The position numbers and the translations under genes are program-made. The notes under the pieces were generated by a model. It was not told the DNA's origin and did not search any database. It worked only from the letters and a program-made list of their open reading frames with translations. This document shows, piece by piece, positions 18,801 through 30,800 of a stretch of 64,000 nt of DNA. Origin of the DNA: Verrucomicrobiota bacterium (GTDB lineage: Bacteria; Verrucomicrobiota; Verrucomicrobiia; Verrucomicrobiales; Verrucomicrobiaceae); assembly GCA_026397715.1 (NCBI GenBank), contig JAPLUN010000409.1:1-64000 (forward strand), written 5' to 3'. Numbering within the stretch: the first letter of the stretch is position 1; every line of letters begins with the position of its first letter.

Positions 18801-21800
18801 CGCCAAGATTAAGGGTGGCCTGGCCGAGACCGCTGTTGCCGACGTTGGCACGGATGACGGCATTGCCGCCCGTGACAGAGAGGTTGCCCAAGGTGACAGA
18901 CCCGACAGTCCCGCTGCGGCTGATGTACTCGAAGGCACCGCCATCGAGGTTGACCGCCACGGCACTGCTGATGCGGTTGCTCATGGCCTGGATGCCGGAG
19001 TCATCCCAGCGCAGGAGGCTGTTGCGAATGCTGATGGTGTCACCAGCAGCCATGCCGGACAGACGGCCCTGATCCACAAGCGTGGTGATGCTGCCCATGA
19101 AGGTGGCGTTGCCGGTAAACTGGTTGTTGTCGCGCAGGTTGAGCTGCGTGCCGCCGGTCTTGATGAAATTCAGGTTGCCATTGATCTGGCCAGTCCAGTC
19201 ACGAGCCGTACCCACGTTTGTGATGAACGTCGCAAGCGATCCCGCGTTGTTGATAATGCCGCCGCTGCCCGGGGTGCTGTTGCGGCTGAGGAGGTCCCCG
19301 AAAATCTGATTGTTGCCGTTCAACTCGAGCAGACCACCAGTCATGACGAGGGCATCGTTGTTGGCGGTGGTAGTGTTGGCGTTGATGAGCGGAGCCGTGG
19401 CAAAGCGGTAGAAGATTGCGTTGTCCGGAGCACCGGCGGCGATTTCCACCGTGCCGAGGTTGATGATGGTGGCACCGGTGTAGCTGTTGCCGGTGGTCGA
19501 GTTGAGCAGCACCTTGCCGTCGCCGCTCTTGAAGAAGCCGCCTGTCGTCGGGGCCACACGTCCGCCGAGCGCCACATCCAACGTCAGCGTCGTGCTGCTG
19601 CCCATGGTGTGAATGGTCCAGGCAGTGGTGGCCGCGGTGGTGGTCAGTGTACCTGCGCCGGTAATGGACGAACTGGTCTTGGCCAGGATACCGCCTGACT
19701 CGACCTGCAGGTTGCGGAACGCGTTCACCGTGAACGGCCCGGCGTTCTCGAAGGTGATGGAGTTGACGCTGTTGGAGGTGACGCCCGTGGCTGCCGCACC
19801 GGAGTTCAAAGCTCCCGTGACACGCATGTTAGCATTTGCCGTGAACGCCGTGGCCATTTCAGTGCTGGTGTTCAGTGGGCGAAGGCCATTAGTGGCACCA
19901 TCGTTAACCAGGAACTGGGTCGTGGCGGTCGTTCCATTGCTCGTCGACGAGGTGTCGGCGATGGCCCACGGGAGGATCTGTTTGTTGGTGGTACCATTGG
20001 CGCCGGCTTGGCCGAGAAAGGTCTGGAAATTGGTCGGCGCCGTGGTGGTGGCGAGGATGATGTTGGTGTTGGTGGCACCCGTGCCTTGGCCAAGAGCATC
20101 ACCACGAATGAACAAGGTTGCACCGTTGGCGCGGGAGAGCGTGCCGGTGCCAGCGGTCGTGATGCGAAGATTCGCGCCATTGTTGTCCAGCGAGATGAGG
20201 TTGTACCCGACGTTGATCGCAATCTGCGCGTCCGTTGCCAGCGCTTCGTTCACCGCCGTGCTGCTGTTGCCAAGTATTTCCAGCAGACCACCGTTCAGAG
20301 TGAGCCCACGTGTGCCGAGACGGGCGCTGCTGGCAGTGCCCGTGTTGTCGAGTGACAGCTTCACATCCGGGGTGATGCCGGTGTAGGTGGCGTTGTTGAG
20401 GGTGGTGGCAGTGGTGCCGAATATGCCGAGCGTTCCACTGCCGCTAAGCGTGATGCTGCCCTGGTTGATTGTGGTGGTTCCCGTTGTTGCGGTGCCGTAA
20501 GTATTGGCAGCGGTCAAAGTGAGGTTGTTGGTGCCGACCTTGGTGAGGGTGAAAGCCCCGCTGACCACGCCACTCAGAGTGATGTCACCAGAAGTCACAC
20601 CACTCAGAGCGTTGACGCGGCTGCCACCAATGCTGGTGGCAGCTGACATCACCACCGGACCGGCAAGGCTGGCTGCAGTCGAGGATGAGTTGATCAACGC
20701 AGCCAGAGAACTGACTGTGCCGACGCCTGAAAGGGTGCCGCTGCCGCCGAAGCCAGCACCAGCGATGGTGATCGGCTCAGCACCGATGGTCATGCCGTTG
20801 AGATCAAGCACTGCGCCGGTGGAGAGGGTAGTGCCGTTCGTCGTGTCGCTCAAGGCACCGGCATCCCCCAATTTCAAGGTGCCTAGATTGACAGCAAGGG
20901 TAGTGAAGCTGTTGCCGGAGCCCGAGAGGGTCAGGTTATTGGTGCCTGTCTTGGTCAGGGCGAAGGCACCGGTGATGTTGCTGCTGAAGGTCAAATCTCC
21001 GTAGCCGCCGATCGAGGAAGCGCTACCGAGGGTGATGGCACCGGATAGCGTTGCTGCCGTGGCGCTGCTGTTCCAGATGGCACCCTTGAAGTTGCCAGAG
21101 AGCGGAGCGGTGCCAGTGCCGTTGATGGTCAGCGCCTTGCTGATGCTCAAACCATTCACGTCCAACATGCCGTTGGTGGCCCCCACCAAGTTAGTGATGC
21201 TTCCAGAGGCCGTAGCGCCCTGCGAAATGGTGATCTGCGAGGCACTGTCCACGCTGACAATATAGGCACCGTTCGGGATACCGGTGCCAGTCACCGCCAT
21301 GCCCTGCTGCATGCTCGCGGTGGAAGTGATGCCCGTGATCACGGAAGAACCAGCGGCAGTCGTGGCCGCAGCCTGGGCGGTCAGGGTAGTTCCAGACACC
21401 GTAACGAGGCCAGACGGCAGCGCCCCAACGTGATTGAGCATGACTGTGCCGTCCTGGATGGCAAGGTCGCCGGTGAAGGTGCCGGCAGTGGCGTTGTTTC
21501 CACCGAGGATGAGGGTGCCTTGGCCGGCCTTGATCAGCGCGCCACTGGCCCCCGTGCCGGTGACCAGACCCGTACCGCTTTGGGTAATGGTGCCGATGAG
21601 GTTCAACGTGCCAGCACTGGCAGCAGTGCCCACATTCGTGGTTGCGATGATCGCGCCCGTGCCGATGGAGATCAGGCCGTCCGCGCCGAACCAGCCGGTG
21701 CCGAAACTGCCAGAGGCACCATTGGTGACATTCAGGATGGAGCTGTTGCCCAGCACCATGGAGAAGGTGCCTGCGCCTTGAGTGCCCGCTGTGTCGATTT

Positions 21801-24800
21801 GGTTGGCAGCCTGGGGAGCGACCACCGCACCGAACTGGGTACCAAAGGAGTCGAGCGTGGCCGTGGTGCCGTTGCCCAAATAGTAGGCATTGTTGATGAT
21901 GGCAGCACCATTGTAGCCGTTCGCAGCAGTGGGAGCTGCGAGGGTGCCGAAGAGATTGCTGGAGGCGATGGACTGGAAGCTGTTCCCGGTGTCGGCACCG
22001 GAGTAGAACAGGCGGAAGCCGCCGGAGCTGCCGGCATTAGTGACCTTGTAAACAATGGAGTGATAGCCGCTGGTGAGGTTCAAGGTGACGTTGGCAAGGT
22101 CGCTGAGGCCGTGGCCGAAGGTGCCGTCACTGGCGACAGCGACGCCATCGAGGTAAAGGGCGAGACCGTCGTCGGAACCAGAACGGAAGGTGTAATTACC
22201 CCCTGTCGTAATGTTCACGAAGCCGGAATAGGCGGCGGCACCATTGGTGAAGGTGGCAGCGGTGGCGGCCGGACGATAGGCGATGGTGCCGTCAGAAAGC
22301 TGGTTGATGAACATGTTCGAACCCGAGAAGCCCACTCCAGAGAATGCCTGGGAGACCGTGGCGGTCGGTGCCGCAGCAAGCTGGGCAAAGGCACCGTTGA
22401 GGCCGCCGCTGCTGTAGCCGTAGCTGGTCATGTTCGCACCCGTGAGCACAGCACTGTTGATCTGAATGGGATAAGCGCCATTGAGGACAATCGGTGCGCC
22501 AGAACTGAGGGTGGTCGTGGTGCCGATCTGAACTTGGTCGGTAAAGAGCAGGTTCCCCTGGCCGACATTGACAGGCTTGTCTCCGGACCAACCGAAGACG
22601 ACCACTGTGGAACCGGAGGCGACGTTGATCATGGGCGCGGCACCACCCACCGTGTCACCGCTGATGTTCACCAGGCGCAGAGTGTAGCCGTTGGCGCTCG
22701 AGACGTTGAGGATCTGGCCGCCATTGAGTTGCAGGTCGTTGATGGCGATGGTGTTGCCCGTGTTGGCACCGTTGTTGCCGACGTTGAGGCTGGCCGCAGC
22801 AAGCGAGCCGTTGATGACAATGTTGTTGGCGTAAGAGATGACACCATTGTTGGCCGTTCCGTTGTTCTGAAGGGAGAGCAGACCTCCGTTGCCGATGGTG
22901 GCAAGGGTGCCGGAGAAGACAGGGGCCGTGCTATTGTCGTTGAGGCCGGCGAGGGTGAGCGTGCCCGCGTTGACCGTGACACCACCCTTGAAGGTGTTGT
23001 TACTGCCCAGAAGCAACGTGCCAAGACCTTCCTTGGTGATTCCGTAGCCATTGCCGCCGTCATCCAGAAGCATGTTCAGGGCCAGCACCGCCTGGGGTGC
23101 ATCCACTGTCACCGTCGTATTGCCCAGCAATGTGGTCGTGGTGTTATTGCCCTGGATGGTCAGGTTGTTGGTACCCTTGAGCGTGATCTGCGTGCCGCTG
23201 AGCACCAGAGCATTGCTCAAAGTATTCGCGCCGGTGGAGGTCAGGTAGGTGCCCGCCGCACCGATGGTGAGAGCGCCGGTGCCAATCGGGCCGTTAGCGA
23301 AGGCGGAGACGATACCCGTAGTGCCATCACGCGTGGTCACGTTCGTGCTGCCACCGACGGCGAGACCGCCCGCCTGCACATTCACGCCGCCGCCGAAGAG
23401 GCTTGCGCCGGAAAGTTGGAGGAGGCCATTGCCGGTTTTGTTCATGCCTGCGCCCGAGACTGCGGAATCGCCGATTGGAGCACTGATTGCCAGCGTCGGG
23501 GTGACGTTGGCAACGGTGGTGTTGCCGTTCACTGTGACGGGTGCAACGTTGAACGTGCGGTTCGCGCCGTTGAGATCCAAGGCGATGCCGCCGGTGCCGG
23601 CGCCAGAGATGGTGGAGACGGTGCCAACGTTAGAGGAGATGGCGGTGATGCCGCCGGTCAACTTCAGGATGCCGGTGCCAGTGGTCACGCTCGGCGCAGT
23701 GGTACCGCCGTTGTTCTCGAATGCCAGACCCGCGAGGGTCTGGTTGTTGTTGTTGAGTTGGAGAATGGCAAACTGGCCACGCAGGATGGGCGTGATGCCG
23801 AAGTTGATCTGGTTGGCCTGAAGGAGGCGGACGTTGCCGCCGTTAATAATAAGCGAATCAGCGACGGTCGTTGCAAGAGGAATCGCGGAATTGCCATTGG
23901 CACCAGTCGCCCCGGTCACGTTCAGATCCATGATGCCGTTGGTCTGTGAACCGTTCGGAGTGTTGACGACCGTGCCACCTGTGTAGGTATTCCCGCCGTT
24001 CCTGATTTCGAGTGTGCTGGCGTTGTAGCCCGTATAAGTGAGGCGCAACGGGTCGGCACCATTGTCCACAATGCGTGAGTTGATGATGTTTGCGGCGGCC
24101 GAAGTAAGCACGAGATTGAGGGTGTCAGCCACCGAGTCCGGCGTCCCACCCGCAGTCAGGCGACCACTGTCCACGGCGGAACCGATGGTGGTGCTAAAGG
24201 CTCCTGACTTGACCAACAAACCAGCGGTCAGATTGAGGATGTCGGTGCTGTTTGCATAAGTGAAGGTCTGAGCGGCTCCTGGATTCAAGGCCAGCGCGTT
24301 CACGTTTAGCCCGCCGGTCGGCAGATTGATCGCTGTAGTGGCCACCTTGTAGTTGCCGGTGGCGTTGTTGGCGGCAGGAAGGACCGTGCCGTCATAGCCC
24401 TGGTAGCCCGGCTGGTTCAGTGCCGCGAAACCACCACTTAGGTTGCCTGCAGTCGGAGCCACGTAGCTGACCAGATCGGCACCACCAGAGTTCATCCACG
24501 GCACGATGCCATTGACAAGAAGGCTGGCTCCGTTCGTCGCCGTCATGCGGGCGGCAGTGCCCATCTGGCCGCTCATGCTGTTGAGCAGCAACATGGCACC
24601 GTTACTGTTCGTGATGTTGCCAAGGGAAAGGACAGCCGAACGAACCACGCCCACAGCACCATTGTTCATCACAATATTGTTTCCGCCTTCGGCAATCAGG
24701 ATATCCCCGAGTGTTTCGGTCGAGTTGATCGAATCGCGACCTGTGTAGGTCAGGACACCTCCACGCATGCTGATCGTTGCGGCATTGTTGACGCGGTCTG

Positions 24801-27800
24801 CATTCGACATCGTACCGGCTTCCGTGATGGTCAGGCTTCCGCCATTGAGAGCGATGCCTGAGGTGGCGGAAAGTCTGCCTTCATCCTGCAGGGTGAGTGT
24901 GCCGCCAGTGATGATCGTGGCACCCGTGTAAGTGTTGTTGCTGAAGAAGACGGTGCCGGTGGAACCAGCCTTGTTAAAGACCAATCCCGTGCCCTGGATG
25001 CTGCCACCCCAGCCTGCTGTGGTGCCCTGTGTATCCGCCGAAATGAGAAGATTGGTGCCGGTAATCACGCCACCAGTGCCGGCAAAGGCCGTACGATTGG
25101 GTGAGGTGATTTGGCCAACCATTTGGGCATTGGCTCCGAGGTTGAGCGTTGCTCCCGGACCTACGGCAAGGTTCTGGCCAGCCGTGCCACCCTGTGCTCC
25201 CTGCCAGAGGGTGTTCTCACCACCGGCGAGGGTGACGGTGCCACCATTGATGGTGAAGTAACTGGTGCTTGTGTTGAAGAATTGCTTGGTATTGAACGTG
25301 AGGTTTCCGTTCAGGCCCTTGGTCATGTTGACCGTGCCAGCAATGGCCGCATTCACAGTCAGATCCGCGCCGGTATCCACCAGAAGCCCACCTTCCACCG
25401 CGCCAAAGTTGATGACGGGAGCGGAATTCAAGCCAACCAAGGTGGCGTTACCGATGGTCTGACCGGCCGCTGTCGAAAGCAGATTCCCTGAAGTCAGGGT
25501 GAGCTGATTGCCACCTGAGGTGGCGAAGGTCACGTCCGTGTTGGCACCGTCGATTCGGAGGGCGTTTAGCGTGCGTCCGTTCAGACCCGGATTGCTCAGC
25601 GCGGCAGTGTCGCCGGTGACGTTGTAGGTCGTGGTGGCGCTGAAGACACCGGCCACGTTGGAGGCATTGATGCCGTAAGCGGTGCCGCCGTTGACGTTGG
25701 TAAAGGCCAGATCGCCTCCTGTGCCCGTGCCGTTGGAGACGGTGTAAGCAGAGAAAGCGGTGACAGCTGCAGCCGCAGCAGACTGGGTGGCAAAGTTCGT
25801 GCCTGCGCCGTCTTTGATGACAGTGCGGGCGATGATGCCTGCGGTCTGCGGAGCCAAGGCGGTAAAGATCAACTGGTTCGTCGTACCGTTGAAAGTCTGG
25901 GCGCTATTGAGGCTGAGCACCGAACCGCCGCCAATAGCCGCGAGGCTGGCAAAGGTCAGAGTGGCGTTGGAGCCACCACCGTTGTTCAGCGTCAGGGTGT
26001 TGGCACCCCAGGAGGAGGTCAATGCACCGAAGGCCTGCGCGGAAACCGCAGCGCCGTTGGCGGTGTAGGTCAGGCTGCCGTTGGTGAGACCCACGGCGCG
26101 CGTACCGGCAATGCGAAGCAGCGGACCGCCCGTGGTGTCGTCGATGTTCAACAATGCGTTGTTGTTGACGGTGATGTTGCCAGTTGCACCGGTGAGCTGG
26201 CCTGCGCCGCTGATGTTAAACGTCCCCTGCGTCACAGTGATTGCCGCGGTACTACTGGCGGTCCCGGTGAGGTTCAAGGTGCCAGTGCCAATCTTGGAAA
26301 AGGCCGCTGTGTTGGGTGTGTAACTGGCAAGATTGATGATGCCAGTGCCAACTGCGTTAAATGTCGGACTGTTGGTGTTGGCCATGGCCCCGGCGGTGAT
26401 GTTCAGGGTGGCACCGCTGGCTGCGCCGAGAATGTATCCGACCGCGGACGTATTGGTAATGCTCCCGCTGAGAGTGTTGTTACCGCTGGCCGAAAACACT
26501 GCCCCGGTGTTATTGATACCGAAGCCGTTGCCACCGCCGGTAGCCAAGTTAATGGGGCTTGCAAGATTGATGTTGTTTGTCAACCAGAGCGCACCACCGC
26601 CTTGTGATGTGTTCGTGCCTGGGGCAGCGACGTTGATCTGACCGGATCCGAGCGCGTTGACATTGTCGATCTGAACGACACCCTGGGCGATGGTCGTCGT
26701 GCCGGTGCGGGTGCTGTTGTTGGCAGTGATGATGAGCGTGCCAAAATCATTCTTCTGCAAGGCATTGGCGGCGGCACTAAAGGTGAAGGCAGTGTCGATA
26801 GTTGCGGTGGTATTTGCAGCGACATCAATACCAACGGTCGCTGCATTGAGGTTGATGGTGCGGCCCGTAAGGGTGTAGGTGGTGCCCCCTGCGAGACGCA
26901 GGCCCTGGGTGCCGGAGTTGGCGCTGAGACGGACGACGTTGGAGGCCTCTCCAAGGCCACTGTTGGCGTTCACAGAAAGAATGCCCGCTGTCACGTCGAT
27001 GATGGCACTGCTGCCACCGAAGGTGTTGACGCCAGTGAGCGCCAGGGTGCCCGCACCGGACTTGGTGAGCACGACGTTCGACGCACCCGTGGCACCACCG
27101 CTGACGATGCCGCTGAGGACGAGGCCGTCGTTGGTATTGGAGTTGTTGGCAGTGGCGACGTTGAAGACAGGTGTTGCTGCGATGGTCGACAGTGCAACGC
27201 CATCAGACAAGGCGAGCTGGTACTGGTTGGCGTTGTTGACCGTGAGGCCGCTGGCGAGGGAACTGAAAGAGGTAGGCGTGATGATTTTGTTGATCGCCTG
27301 ATTCCAGAGGACGGTCTGGCCTGCGCGACCGATGGAGATGGTCGGCGGCGACGCGGTCATGGTGATGGCTCCGACATTGATGACATCGTTCTGCACGTCA
27401 CCGTCACCGTCAGTGAGGAGGCCGAGGGTGCCGCCGTCGTTCAGGGAGATCGGGATTGCTCCGGCACCCGTCAGATTGATGATCAAGTTACCCAATCCGG
27501 TCTTGGTCACACTGGTGAGGGAGCCAGCGGTGGTGATAGGGCCAACGAAAGCCGCGGTGAGGTTGGGATTGTCCACGTTGACGGTGAGAGCGCCCGTCGG
27601 TGTGGTGATGGAACCATTGAGAGTGATGGTTCGGGTGGTGCCGGTTGTCGTGTTACGGAAGGTGGGGGTGCCGAGAAAGGTAATAGGGTTAGCCAAAGTA
27701 CGATCTGTATCATTGGTAAGCAGGGCAGTACCCGAAGCCATGGAGACAGATCCTGTGCCAGCAGGGCCACTCAGAATGGCGTTGGCATTGAGTCCCGTGC

Positions 27801-30800
27801 CAGCGGTAATAATGCTAGCAGCATTCGAACCCAGCATAAGGCCACCGCTGGTGCCACCAACTGTGGTCCCACCGGTGTAGGTGTTAGCACCGCTGAGCAG
27901 CAGGATGCCATCACCCGTCTTGCTGATAGACGATGGGCTAGCCCCATTGGCAATAATGGATGCGATGGTCAGCGTGGGCTGAACCGTGGTGTACGTAACG
28001 CCACCGACCGCGATGGGAGCAATGCTGAACGTATTTGCACCACTGGCCAGGGCCACTGTGCCGCCAGTGATGATGGCGGTGGTTGCGGCGTTGCTGGAGG
28101 TAGCGGTGATTGGGCTGGAACTGGAGAGGGTGAGGATGCCGCCGACGTTGATCGTGGGGGTGTTCACGTTACCGCCGATGTTGTTGAAGGTGACGCTGTT
28201 CAGCGTGTTGTTGCCCACCAGGGTCAGGGTGCCCTGGCCGTTGATGGTCACATTGCTGGTGGTGGCGATCTGGCCCGCGTTGGTGATCATCGCCACAGTG
28301 GAACCGCCGCCAGTCACCCCGCCGTTGATAGTGAGGTTGCCGGGGATGACGACCGCCCCGGCCGCGCCGTTCAGGTTGAGCGTACCCCGGTTCACGATGG
28401 TGCCGCCGCTGTAGGCGCTGGCGTTCCCCGTGTAGTCATTCGTGAGAGAGAGAATGCTCGCGCCGTCCTTGATCAAAGCGAGAGCCCCCTGAATGGCCGA
28501 GTTGATGGTAAGCGTGCCCTGGTTGTTGTAGGTGATCAACTCGCTGGTGCCGCTGGTGATGATCCCGCGCGTGCCCGTCGTGCCGATAGTGGTATTGTTT
28601 GCGTTGTCACTGCGGAGGATGCCGCCGAGTTCCAGATTCAACACATCCGAGGCGCCGGTGAAGAGAATGTCATTGGTGAAGGCACCGCCGATGCGCAGCA
28701 GCCCCGTTGTGGTCGTGCCGGACGGCAGGAGCGTCGAAGCTGCGGCGGTGGCATTGAGATTCGTGATGCTCCCGGAGGCAAACACGCCAGCGAGTGGAAC
28801 GGTATTTGCAGTGCCGATATTTTGGCTGTTGTAGCCGGTGTAACCTCCCTGACCCACGACGCCAACGCCCTGGCCGGCGTTATAAGCAGCATAGTCTGTC
28901 TGATTGGCCACGGCCCAGGCACCTAAGATGCCACCGCCGACAACCGCCGGAGCGGAGGCAAAGACGATGCGGGCGTTGTTGCCCTGCTGGCCCAGATTGG
29001 TGCCGGTGAAATTGATCGTGGAACCTGCCGTGCGGGTAAGGGCACCGAAGGTGAGATCGACTGAACTGAAGGCACTGCTTCCGGCTGTGGGTGTGGCAGT
29101 GATGGTGTTGGAACCCTGGGCAAGGGAGATGGCTCCAAACGTTTCTGTGGCAATTGTGCCCACGCGACCGGTGTAAGTGATGGTGCCGCCGCGCAGGGTG
29201 ATCGGCGCTGCGTCGTTGATGCGGTTGTTGTTCTGAGTCTGCAGGTTGGTATTGTTTGAGAGAGTCAGACCCGCGTAGTTGATATCGATGGCACTGGTAT
29301 TGGTGAGAGCGCCGTCATTTTCCAAGGTGATGGTCTGGCCAAGGATGCTCGTCGTCCCCGTGTAAGTCTGGGCCATGGCGAATGTCTGAGCATTCGCACC
29401 GGTTTTGACAAAATTGATCCCGCCAGTGATCTGACCACCGAAGCTACCGCCATCGCGCGTTACAAAGGTGGGCGTGCCCGTCGTGCTGGTCACCGTGCCA
29501 CTCGTGCCGGGAAGTCCAGAGCCATAGCTGTTCAGAGCCCCCACATACTGGGTGTTGCCATTCAGATCGAGCGTGGTGCCCACATCTAGACTCAGGGTGC
29601 CTGGGGTGGCACTGCCGGCGGCGAAGAGGGTATTCATTCCCCCATTAAGCCTCACCGTTCCTCCCGCGATGTTCGTCGTGGTGTTATAGAACTGGGCAGC
29701 ATTGAGGTTCAACTGGCCCGCACCGGTCTTTTGAATGGTCTGTCCGACCAGGGCTCCATTAAGATCCAAAGTGGTGCCCGAATCTGTCTGGAGGAAAAGG
29801 GTCTGGCCACCGGTGATCTGGGCTGCGGTGATGGCGTTGTTTCCACCGGTGTTGAGAATATTGCCCGCTGTCAGAGTGAGGGTTCGCCCTGCCGTGCCGA
29901 CGGTGAGACCGGTGCCGGTGATCTTCAGCGCATTGATTGTGCGGCTTGCTGTCAGACCCGTGCTGGCATTCACACTCATGGTGGCCGTGGCCGGAGCGGT
30001 ATTGATGCTCCCGGTATTGTAACCGGTGAAGGCCTGGAGACCGTTGGCATTGGGGTTGGTACCGTCGTGATTGTAACTGACAAAATCACCCGCGATCATC
30101 ACCTTGGACACAATGCCGCTGGTTGCAGGCAAAATCCCCAAGCCCGTAGAGGTGGTGAAGAAGATCTGGTTGCTGGTGCCGAGTCCCGTGACACCGCTGA
30201 TGTCAAGAGCGGCTGGACTCCCGGTGAAGGTGACCGAGGCAAAGGTGAGGCTGTTCGTGCCCACGCCAGACATGTTGATGCTGCTAGGCCCCGTCACAGT
30301 CAGAGCGCCAGCGACTTCCGCTGTGGTGTTACCGATCAGGGAGAGCGTGCCGCCCACCATCGAGATCGCGCCTGTATCAAAAAGGCGGTTACTGTTATTG
30401 TTGACACTGTTATCCAACGTCAGGGTACCAGCGTTGAGGGTGAAGGTTCCAGCAGTCCAAGCTCCATTGGGACCACTCAAGGTGACAGCCCCACGATTGA
30501 CGGTGAGAGCGCCGGTGGCGGTGTTTGCTCCAGTGGAGGTGAAAGTGCCAGTGCCCGAATAGGTCAGTGCATTGGCTCCGGTGCCTGCCGCGTAGATGCC
30601 GTTGAGAGTGGTAGTGCCCGAACCGAGAACGGTCAACGTCGAGGCTGCGGTATTGGAAATGTTCCCCGTGATGGTCAACGAACCGCCGGAGATGTTGTTG
30701 ACCAACAGACGGCTGGCCGCCAGCGAGAGCGCGGTTGCGGCGCTGAGTTCAATGCTGTTGCCGCCGCTGAAGGTGGCCGGGTCACCACCCAGGGTGATCG

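Noticed and set aside
21430-23949. 839-aa plus-strand ORF
   Set aside because: Antisense shadow of the giant gene, caused by GC-rich codon bias and few stops on the opposite strand.
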